DNA from: Anas platyrhynchos | Lineage: Eukaryota > Chordata > Aves > Anseriformes > Anatidae | DNA length: 64,000 bases | Direction of reading: 5' to 3' | Assembly (NCBI RefSeq): GCF_047663525.1 | Contig: NC_092591.1 | Span: 29,297,001 to 29,361,000, forward strand | Part shown: positions 53,201 through 64,000 of the stretch, in pieces | Position numbering within the stretch: the stretch's first letter is position 1 | Layout: every line of letters starts with the position of its first letter | Program-made: the position numbers and the translations under genes | Notes under the pieces: generated by a model | Seen by the model: only the letters and a program-made list of their open reading frames with translations | Database searches by the model: none | What the model was told of the DNA's origin: nothing

Positions 53201-56200
53201 AACGACATTTGACAGTGCTACCCCTAATGAAAAAACAGAAAGGGGCAGCAACAAGTGCAGTACCATTCTCTAAACATTCTGGCAGAATCAGCCTTTGGAT
53301 GGGTCTATAGCATAAATTATTCTCCTGACTGTGACTGAAAGAAAGCAAGATATTAAGGAGAACTAACATCAGTCAGGTGCCGCCAATAGTGCAGAAGAGA
53401 TTTGTAGGGGAAGGCTCCATCGGTGTCTATTCCTCTGATCTATCTATATTATTACCCTAGTTAGGCAAATTCCTTTTCAAAAAGCATATTTGGGACAGTT
53501 AGAAATTCAACTTCCAGACATGCTCCAGCATTTTAAACAAGTCTCTCTTAGTACTTATACACAAAATGGCTTAATGAATGAGGAGTAGCAGGTACTAGAA
53601 TTGGTCATGACAACTCATCTTCCAAGATGAGCTTGATTTTTGTTGCATCCTCAGCAAGCGCAGAATAGTTCCTTCAACTAATAGTTCTCTGACTAAATCT
53701 GAAACTCAGAAGAACAGATCTGATTTTATTTCACAGGCAATGTCTTTGAAACATTAGATGCCTTTTCTTTTGTTCCAATGTCCTTAACATACCTCAAACA
53801 CAGAAACTGAAAAATATCACAACTTCCTCTCCAGTAGCTTTCTAACCTTGAGACCTTCTGACCTTCTAAACTGCAGAAACAATTTTCCTTCTCCATCACA
53901 AAATACCTTGGAAGCCTAGAAAGACAGTAACTTTATGATTTATATACGTACATATCTATATGGATTTATATAAATATAAAGATAAAACAATGCCTACAAT
54001 AAACAGTGGCAAAGCATTACCAACCAAAAGAATAACAAATAGTAAAACATTTCTATCCCAGAGATAATTTTTTTGGGCCTGACATTTAGCATTCAACTTG
54101 CTATGCTTCACAACAGCTGAAGTACAACATCTCTATCATTTTCAGGGAGGAAACAAGGACACATACACCCAGAACCAGGTAGAACACAATTACACTATTA
54201 TTTATTTGCTTTAAAGGAAAAAAAAAAGACAAAACATAGGAAAGGCCATGAAAAATAATGCACAAGGGTTGCATTAACACAGATCTTGGCCACAAATAGG
54301 ATTTTGATTGGTCCGTTAAAAATATTCTTCTACAGTTTCTCATCTATATGTTTGATGCTGACAATTTCCAAAGCTCTGAATAAAAATTCCATGCAAACAT
54401 CTCCATAGGTTTGGAGCAGGAGCTACGGAGAGAGGTACAGGAGAAACTGTTCAGATCACCATGATGTATTTCATCATGCACAAATGGGGCAAAGTTTCAT
54501 CTTCCCAATCAAACACAGAAGCCACCTTAAATCAGCATTAAGATGGACTAAGTCCTGCACACCACCATTGTATTTTACATGCCCATTACAGACCTAAGTC
54601 ATTTACCGTACTTTCCCAGGAAACTGCCACATTTCCCGTAGATTAGGGGGCATAACATACACATATGTAACCATCTAGCAACTGCTGCTCACTACCAATA
54701 AAGCCTTTAAAGCACCACTATAAAACAGGAGTTATGCAAAGCTTGAGTGCTCTACACCACACTGAACTTCTTAGGCCAGTGACACATCCTTATGGTTTAT
54801 GGTATTAAAAAACATGGGAGAAGTTGATGTCGAGTCAGAAGTCAAAGCCTTGCATTAGATGAGATGAATAATTTCTTGACCTTTGTTACCACTGCATGGC
54901 TGTTCACCTGCATGAAATGTGCACGCAGGGACAGAGATAAGACTGAAGTGCAAGCACCTGCATTCCAGCTGCTAAAAACTCCTTTGCTTGTACCTTTTAA
55001 TTGATGATGTTGTGCAGATTTCCATGCTGCCTTCCCTTAACTGCTCTTAGTGGCCTCATGCTCTCTCCCCACCTTCCAGTAAAGGTTAAACCAAGAGTGA
55101 TTCACCAGCTGGATTCCTCCATGCCACTCCTGCCTCTAACAGAAAGTCAGAATGTCACAGAGTTATATAATGCTGACAGAAATGTGACTACCTGCAAACA
55201 GGTTTGAATAAAGAAGATAAAACTTTTATGATTACATACCAAAAAAAAAAAAAAAAAAGGTAAAAAAGTAGTGCATCCTTCACAGGCTATTTTGGCCTCA
55301 TAACTCCCAGGAGATGCAGCTTTATTACTGTTTACAGCAATCACATTACAGCAGATTAACTGGGGAAAACTAACTAACAACAACAAAAAAAAAGGCTCTT
55401 TGACCAATTTGTGCTATTGGCAAGAGGTGCCAGCAGGGTTTGATCATCCTTTGCCCACATGACAGAACCCCCACCCTGTGTTTCAGCATCAGCGAGGAGG
55501 CAACTTGCAAACAATAACCGCTAAGAGTTTAAGCGGGATGAAAGACTCAACTAGGACTGACACATACGAACCAGACCAAAGGCAAAGCACGCCAAGTCGA
55601 ACTAAAGACTACTGTTCGCTGCACCGAGGCTGCCTGGTGCAAAGCTAAAAAGCTTCTCATTTGACCAAGAAACACATTAGATTGAATTCACCAGTGCAGA
55701 CAAGACTTACGTTTAGAAGGATGCCTGATCCATCACCTGACCTGAGCTATGAAAAGGGAAATATACCCGCAAACCTTTTTTTTCCTCTCAAGGGAGAAAT
55801 GCCATGTATCGGGACACAAGTCTCCAGATGCCACAAGGCATGAAGGCAGATGTCCAGACAATCCCTAAGGGCTGAACGTCTTTACAAAGACATTTTCTCT
55901 TTTTCTTCTTTAGTGATATATCCTGTTTGTATGACTCACAGCCTTTTAAGATCCACTGTTACAATGCTTTCTCCCCTGCACCGTTCAGCAAGTTTTATGT
56001 CTATGCTGCTTCTAAGTGCATGTTGTGAAGGGTGTGTTCACAGCCTGCTTTAAATCCTGCCATTACAATTTAGAACACAGTCCCTGAACTGTCTCTGAAA
56101 GACACTTAGCAATGCACATTCCTTACAAGTAAGCCAAACAAACAGAAAAGTCTTTCGATAACTGAGGGGTTTCCTTGTTTTAGAACAGAGGTAAGCCCAG

Positions 56201-59200
56201 CAAGCCTGTGCTCCTGCGTTGTTGCCCAGGGGAGTCAGGCATAGGTTGGTGAAAAAATAAGCTCTAATCATATCATATATATGATATTGTCTTATCAGAC
56301 ATTTCTCAAGATCCTGGTTAAACAAACAAAAACAAAAAGCAACCACAACCACAAAAACCAATGTCTTAGCAGGTGCTGTCATGAAAATCATGTGTAGGTT
56401 TACATAAAACTGGTAAGATTAAACTATCCTATGAGAAGTAAGCAGGTAGCTTTTAATATGTGTCAAAGAAAAAAAATAAAATATAAACCCTTCAACCTAC
56501 CTAGCCTTATTTAAATTTACTGAGAAATGTATCACCATTAAGTCAACTAATCCCAAAAGTTGCAACAGTGAACACTTTTGTCCTAGGACTTCAACACAAG
56601 TACTTCAGGCAACCAAGCATCCTTCTGGACTGCGGTAACACACCGCTTTGTCTTTTCAGTCATATGTTACTACTCTGGAGGCAGGAACCTGATGCAAGCA
56701 GAGACAAGGCAAGCACAGAAAAAAATGCAGCAGAGGAGAATTAACTTGTTACTGACACAAGAAGAAGTCACGATCTGTCATTATGCCTACGCCCTGCACT
56801 AAAATCACAAGTGCCACAATAAAAGGCAGTAGTTTAATGGGAAAGTCTCCAATAACATCTTCCACATTTTTTGTTGCAACACTGACCATTGAGTAGATCT
56901 CAGGAAATTTCTCAAAAACTGAAAGTTGATTATATGACTTATCAGAACCTAACTTCTGCATTGAAATTAAAGAAAATGAACTGCTTGTGCTGTTGTTAAC
57001 CCCCAATCACAGTATTTATGTTGCAGATTTCTGAAACTGTCTCATCTGAGTAACATCCTTTATACCCTACATTCAAGCTACCTGAGCTGGAGACTGTAGG
57101 TTGAAACAACTAAAAAAAGGGTATTTTATTCTTTCCGTTCTTTGCTCTGATTTAACTAGAACTTCTCCTCCGAGAGCATCACCAGTTTTCCTAATAAATA
57201 TCTTTTCAGATTTAACGCATAATCAAATCTTAGAACAGTAATTTTTTAAGCTCTTACATTGTTCCTTCATTTCCCTTTCCCATGTACCCGTGGGATGTTC
57301 CACACTTCATGTATCCATCTAAAGACTGAACATCTATATTATGCAGTCTGAGTTTTCTTTCACTAAGTTCATTAATTTTACTGCTATGTCATCAGCAGAG
57401 TGCACATTTACAAGAAAAGCTTGGTGTAAATGGTGGCTCAATCACCCCAGAGACCCGGTGCGCACACAGCTACACAACCCAAACCAGAGCAAAACATTAT
57501 CTTCCAACTGATCTTCTGCAGAAACAAGCTTTCCAATAAAGCACCAGAGCTTCCTCCTTTATTTCAAACACTGAGCAGACACCCGAGAGCCAGAACTGCT
57601 TTGAATAAGGATGAATTTAAAATGACTAATCATTTCCTCTATTATTATAGAGTTTATGGTGCCTCTTATATCTTGTTTGTGTTTCCATGTGAGCTAGTTC
57701 TTTCTGCAGCACCGCAGCTTTTGGTGCTAAGCCCTCTTTTTAAAGCTGTAAGCTTACAAGGGGAAAAAACAAAGCCAAAAAACAAAGCAGAAAAACCAAG
57801 CTCTCTTGTCTGAGGGAGTCCAACTTGCTTGTCTGCTGAGTGGGATCCACACTGCTCGTGACAAGCCTGAAGACAATAAGGAACAACAATAAAGGAACAG
57901 GCCTAGCAGATGTTGATATTGCTGTTGCTGGATGGAGCCTCTTTTTCCCTTGCTGAATCATTTATTCATTAAAAAACAGTTCCAGGGAAGCCTAAACTAT
58001 TCATGAATTTGGGCTGAACTTACAGAAGGGTTCACTCGAGGACAGACCCCTCCAACTTGCACTGAAAGCAGCGCAGGAGCTTCTGCAGTGAACTATTTCA
58101 AATCCAACAAAACATTTGGATGCTGGGCGCGGGGAATAAAAGCCCAGGCAACAAAGGGCTACATTCAGCCGAAACACGGTGCAAGTAGTTCCCAACAGCC
58201 AAGGGGTTACAGCACTCAGCTGGCACGCAGCAAATTCAGGGCGAAAGCTCTTCGAGCGCAGACCAGGGCCTCGGCTCCCCTCCAAAAACCACCGGCCATC
58301 AGCACAGCTCGGCCCGTCCTCTGCCGCATGCCCTGAAACAGCACCAAGCTTGAAAAATACGGCCCTGCTGCGATGGAGACCTGAGGCCAAGCCCCGAGGA
58401 GGAAAACAGGCCTCAAGCAGAGGCACGTGGGGATGCACCACGGCGGAAAGGATGGGCTGCTTTCCTCTCCCGCTGCCTTCCCCTGTGGCTCTTGGTTTTA
58501 CAACGCAAACCACACAGGCAAGAAGCCTGAGCTGAGCCACTCAAACATGAGGTCACGCCTAGTGGGCAGATCAACTCGAAACCAGCCAGATTAGGGCTTT
58601 CTGGGTTTTTGTCCTGCCAATGCTTGCTTGAATTGCCACACTTCCCCCTCCCCTCTCCTTCAAAAATTTAAGAATCAAAGTTAATTTCCTGTATCTATGC
58701 CACCAAATGTGAAAATAAAGAAAGATGTAGACGCATTTATTTTCTTTAATGCTATCCAAAGTCATTTAGAAATAAATCTGGCCACAGCAGAACTGCGCGC
58801 ACTTACAGGAGGTGAGCCTAGGACACATTCACATTTCATTAACACCTAGACACCAACTGCCCTGGAACAGAAAATACTGTAAAAACAATATATGGACATT
58901 AAAAAGAAGCACTGGGGAAAAGCATCTGTTTGCGTGCAGGGGTGGGGAGGCAGCAAAATACGAACAAAAGGCATAAATTGTTCCTTTTCCTTTCTGTTTA
59001 GCTTTCTATGTAATCCCACTGAATAGCTGCAATTTGGGGAACAGCGTTAAGTTCCTCTACCAGAGGCCACTTGGTACATTCCCCTCATTCAAAAGCAGTC
59101 TGAGTACAATGGTAAGAATGTTATTCATTATTTCCTATTACTTAGGGTGGGACTAACTGCTACTCAACAAGCCCGTGTATCTGACAGAGACATCTATAAC

Positions 59201-62200
59201 ACGTTCACTGAAATGAATATCCTGGGGAGGGAGCGGTGTAAACCACTGAATGCCTTTTTTGTTTATAAGCAGAAATAGTAACAGATTAATTCCAAAAGCC
59301 ATCTAATTAATCAAAATTATGTGCAGGACAATTGTGTGAAGTGACAGCAGTGAGATCACCATGCAATGCTCTGATTAACACCAGTAAAGGTGGGTTGATA
59401 TATGTACAGGAAGGCAGAGTTATGCAACCTGGGATATTTGGGGAATCTGCTCTAATATGTGCTCTAGTTGCAGCATTCCTACCCCTTAGAACTGGGCCTG
59501 AAGAGCTCCTTTTATTCTGTTACCTTCAGAGAAGAAAAAATCCTACATTACAGGTAGTGTCTCACCTTACAAGTGGCCATTCATAAGCAAGACTATTCTT
59601 GCAGCATCCACACAGAGTCCATGAGGCATTACACCCAGTTATGTACAGCAGGGATGCTGTCAGTGATTACCCAAGGGACTGGATGTTTTTGGCTCCATGG
59701 CTTCAGCGACAAACTCGCAACCAGCTGAAAACGCTGCCCGATTTACCTAAGCTTGTCCATCTCCCACATCATCATCTCTGCAAATGTACACCCTTGATGA
59801 CAAAAAAATACAAATAATGAAGCAAACATAAAAGGGCCAGCGACAAAGATTGTGCTGAGTTTGGCAGTTTGTCCACTCAAGGGCTTCTGTGAGCCACTTC
59901 TCTTCTCCTGCCTGCCCTCTGACACCTGGCCAAGGCAGCGGGACCGCAGCCCCGGAGCCCAGCAGGCAGATCGGATCGGCAGCCGCCTCACACAAGAGAC
60001 TGGGCAGACAGAAGTGGAGGAAAGCCTCCACCCTGCAGCACGGCTTGTTCAATTGCCAGTCAGCGTCAAGACTTCTAAAAACAAGAGCAAGACAATGAAA
60101 GATCTCAGTGATATGATGGGAGCCAAAATCGCCCAATTTTTTTTTTTTTTGCACACAAATGAATCAAAAGTTCCTGTCTGATAATATCTTCCAGCGTACA
60201 ACTCCCAGCCAGTGGCACATGCCAGGCTGGGGTGGAGAGCTGCAGCCATCCACAGCTCTAGCTGGAAGGACAGACACGCGGCGCTTGTCAAGATCAGGAT
60301 CGTAGTTCCCGATTTCCATTCTACTAATTGCTGGTGCACAAAGGGGGAATAAAATCTGTTAAGTATTTATGAGAAAAGACTGTATGGTAACAAAAAACAA
60401 TCAGCGATTGGGATTATTTTATTTTTTTGGTTTTGATTCTGGATGAATGTTCTGCCCAAGCAGTAAACTTCCAGTTTTTGCAGGCACTGGAATCTCTCGT
60501 TCCCCCTCAAACAAAAAGATGTGCTTTAAAATAATAGGAGGGGAAAAAAAAGAACAAAACAACTTCAAGCATTTTTTCCCACTGCTTTCCCCACCACCAC
60601 TGTACTAAGAGCAAAGCTCTAAATATATAAATAGCCTGGCAAGTGTGTAGTATAAACCACACCCCATCTCAGGGCCACTGTCTTAAAGGAAACTATAATA
60701 TTAAAAAGCCCCACAGATATGGAGAACGCAGTATGGTCTGCACTTGATATACTTCTGTGCCTCCCTTTGAAGGACACTGAGTACCTCACACAAAAATGCC
60801 TTTTCCCCCTATTTTATTTTTATGAGCAGAGGATTTTCAGAAGCTCTCCCAGCCCCACTGTTTTCCGTTCCTCCCGAAGCCATGATGTTTTTTAATGAAG
60901 AACAGTGGCTAACGTTCCAGGGTTTGGGAGAATGAGGGCTCCTCCCTGCAAAAAACAACATACACATAGTTTCAGGATGTTAGGGCAGGAAGATGCAGCA
61001 GAGCACATCTTTCTGCATGACCGAGGTCCCGTCTTGCTGCAGAAGGTTCCCTCACAGTCAAGGGGCAGAAGGCTGCCCCAGCCTCCAGCCCTCTCGAGGT
61101 TCTCAGAGCAATTCTGCCAGCACAAGCTGCAGCCTCCCCTTGTGCAGGCGGACATCTGACACCCAGAAAATAGCACATTTCCAACCGAAAAAGAAAGCAA
61201 CTTTTCCTGGATATGCAAACCTCTTCTGTGGAGCTCACTGTTGCTATAGTTATAGGAAGTTGCTGAGAAGTAAGATGTCAGGAAGCTGAGAAGAGGAACC
61301 AGATCTTTATAGGACTAACAAGAATTAGAAGTGTTGCATTGCTTAAAAAGTAAAATAAATCCCTTAATGGCATGGTTAAACTACACACTTCTGTTATAAA
61401 GAAAATCCCAATGTTCAGAAGAGACAGGGAACTAGTATGGAATTCCTCTCACCACTGAATTTCAAGCTCCTTTGTTCTGCCAGATCTGGACGCATGTACC
61501 TCTCACCAGCTTTCCCTTCTTTCTCTACCAGTTCAAGTGATGGGTGAATGCCACCCTCCATGCCTCTCATTAAAGCACTTTGCGTTTTGCTCTGCACTGA
61601 GTGAGTAACGGGAAAATAAAACAGGACTCCCCAAGAAGCCAAGGCTTTGCTAGCTCTGCTGAAGCTGGAAACTACAACCTCAGCCTGTGCTGTTCTGCGT
61701 CTGCCAAAAGCCTTTGAAGTAAATTCTTTGAAGTTGGCCAGAATCGGCTCAGAACTGGAGCAAGCCACGAGTACGCTGGCTGGGGGGCCGCCTGGGGGCT
61801 TCAGTCCCCACACGTCAAGTGCAAGTCAAGCTTGGATTCAGTAGATAAATGTGCCTTTAAAAAAAATTACCCTTCTTTTTACAGGTAAAGGAGGCTTCAG
61901 TCCTTGCTTACATTCACAAGATGTCCAGTGGGCTGAACCACAAATTTCAACAAGTGTCAGGAGATCTGGATGCATGCGTTCAGTTCGGTTACTCCCACTG
62001 CTGCAAACAGCATCTCTTGAAAAAACCCATCTGTGATAGCATTGGACTAGATGCCAAAACCATTCACCGCGCACATCTTGGCAACCCCAGACTCCCTGCA
62101 ATATTTCAGCTACAGGGGTAACACAGCTTTTGTTTTCTCAGAGACGAGACAGAGAGGGAGTCATTTAAAAATGTCTTTTTCTGGAATCTATCTGCAAAGG

Positions 62201-63363
62201 CTAACCCTGATCCTCATTTCCACTTCGTAACCTGGTGTCAGGCAGCCTGTAGTTCTAAGGGTTACAACTTCACAGAGCAGAAGTAAGAAGTTTGCATCAG
62301 TTACCTCTAACAGCCTGCCTGAAAACAATCCCAACCTGTTGCATGCCCAGCATGTACCACCACACTAAGCAAGAGGCAAAGGAACATCAAAACACCACCA
62401 AAAAAAAAAAATCTGTAAGTGTAACACATCAGAAACATTTCAACCTCTTTGGGAGGACCAGCAAGGAAGAGAGCAGAGGCAGTAAGAATGGTGCTGTACG
62501 CACATGGAGTGACAGTGCTTTAGCAAACTGATGGGAATTAGGGCAGTTTCTGTTGCACTGAGTGAGGAATCGGGACCCGCACAGCAGGCAGCTGGCTTTT
62601 TGGCCAACAGGATTATGAATGCATTAGACATACTTCGATTCTGAAAAAAAATAAAAACACAGTTAAAATTAAACCAGTTACATGCAGGAGATTCTGCACC
62701 AGGAACAAACTGCCTGAACTTTTGGGGCACCAGGTCTCATCATACCAAGTATCGCTTATTTTTTTTCCTCCTTTCCCAAAAGCTGTACATTCTTTAATGC
62801 AAGTCATTTCCCTCATAATTTAGAGCATCTTCTAGAAGTGCTTTTCTTTCAGTCTCCGACCAAGCTGTATGTAACTACCAAGATGAGAGATCAAGATTAT
62901 CATCTTCTGCTCAGGTTTTAAAACCATTACTCGTAGGCTTTTTTACAAGTCAGTATTTTTAATAATTATGGTAAGGAAAAGGAACCCGTCAACACTATTT
63001 CCTCTCTATTTGCTCTGCTAATTTTGTGGCTTTCCGCAACTGTCTAAATCAAATAATTTTCAAAAGTGAAATCTAAAAGAGCTTCTGCTTTTTCTCTTTT
63101 ATTATTATTATTATATTTTTTAATATAGTCTGCCACTTAACATATTAAGCTCCAGAGCATGCATACTATTTAAAATGCAGCACCAGAGTGCAGGCATTTC
63201 CCCGTGATAAAAATGCTGATGAATTTTTGTATGGCTCTCTGACTGTAAAGCTCTCATAAGGCTGCCTCAAACACGGCAACAGGTTTCCTCCTGGTGATTT
63301 GCACATTACATTTACAGAGTTTGTAAGATAAGTTGCCAGTGTTATTCTAGTCAACTTGTTTAT

Positions 63364-63370
<7 letters not shown>

Positions 63371-63396
<26 letters not shown>
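63371..63396. repeat. (TA)n microsatellite
   Basis: Thirteen TA units in a row inside intron 1. Confidence 0.95.
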
Positions 63397-63401
<5 letters not shown>

Positions 63402-64000
63402 TACGTTAAGACTGACAATTTGAATTTATCTAATAGCTCAGCTGAATCTCTCTGAAGAATCGTTTTCCTCATCTATTGCACACAGACGCATGACTTGCAA
63501 GGAATTCCATGCAGAAGTATTACAGTTCTATCAAAGGAAGAAGAGTTTACAAAACTAAGCACAGCAACACACGAGTTAAGCAAAAATATATTTAACTGGC
63601 CTGCTGACCACAGCCAGATACTGAAGCCAAGATCTTCAAGCAAAGTAATGTCAGTTAACATCACATTCAAACCGCCTTGTACTATTTTAACAGCTTTCGG
63701 TTTCTACAGTGTTTAACCAGATAACGTACGGATCTTAGCACTGAGGTCTTTAACACAGCCCCCAGACACAAGACTTCATTTTCCTTAAGGACACCACAAT
63801 GCCCGAAAGAGAAGACTCTGAACTAGACCCTGAACTAAGCCCTCTCATGTTGCTTACTCCCTGCTTGTGCATTTAGCATGTCATCAACACAATGAGCCAA
63901 TAAATTGCTGCCCCTTCCTTCCATGCTTTGTTTTCCAAGGGTTCATTGTATTTTATTTCAGTTTATTTAAGCAAGTTTTCTGTCATTGCTGGTACAGAAA

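Larger units (their letters stand above)
42779..64000 (-). other. PTPRJ: PTPRJ intron 1 (partial)
   Basis: More than 21 kb upstream of the 19-nt exon with no convincing signal-peptide exon. It contains three CR1 pieces, a CpG-richer patch at about 58100-58470, an AATAAA plus poly(A) stretch near 55207-55258, the TA microsatellite and otherwise unremarkable sequence. Confidence 0.6.

Noticed and set aside
58001..58540. A 179-codon minus-strand ORF with a signal-peptide-like start, considered as PTPRJ exon 1
   Set aside because: The apparent first Met is a GTG in the sequence, and the possible donor (gtaaaa after GTT) is poor. There is no ATG in a matching frame nearby.

Overview
This is a piece of a bird genome. 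The host gene is a vertebrate receptor tyrosine phosphatase with canonical GT-AG introns, and the interspersed repeats are avian CR1 LINEs, several ending in the usual CR1 octamer tail (attctgtg). No species can be named from the sequence alone.

One gene explains almost all the coding signal: PTPRJ (DEP-1/CD148), on the minus strand. I placed 24 exons between 42778 and 17585. In transcription order they are a 19-nt exon and an S/T/N-rich N-terminal exon; seven near-identical fibronectin type III (FN3) exons; one more FN3 exon; three exons forming the membrane-proximal FN3 region; a transmembrane exon; three juxtamembrane exons including a 9-nt microexon; and seven exons of a single complete PTP catalytic domain ending in a Tyr-containing C-tail. 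All exon phases join, giving 3837 coding nt in this window (1278 codons plus stop). Exon 1, with the start codon and signal peptide, was not found and probably lies beyond 64000, so intron 1 is longer than 21 kb.

Layout: 1-4700, no supported gene. 4700-5240, a CpG-rich island that looks like a promoter. 5240-14000, no firm gene, but one long ORF and one candidate spliced exon. About 14050-17584, likely PTPRJ 3' UTR, including a CR1. 17585-28974, catalytic, juxtamembrane, transmembrane and membrane-proximal exons. 30555-40627, a tandem array of FN3 exons with their introns. 41280-42778, N-terminal exons. 42779-64000, intron 1, carrying more CR1 copies.

The most notable structure is the FN3 array. 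Seven phase 1-1 FN3 exons lie in a higher-order repeat of about 4.56 kb, each unit holding three exons and three introns, with two full units plus a seventh exon. The introns fall into three kinds (A, B, S) in transcription order A-B-S-B-A-S. The A/B swap suggests gene conversion or unequal exchange on top of the duplication. A 528-bp CR1 sits in only one of the two S introns, with a clean empty site in the other, so it inserted after the duplication. The array therefore looks like an actively homogenising extracellular-domain cassette.
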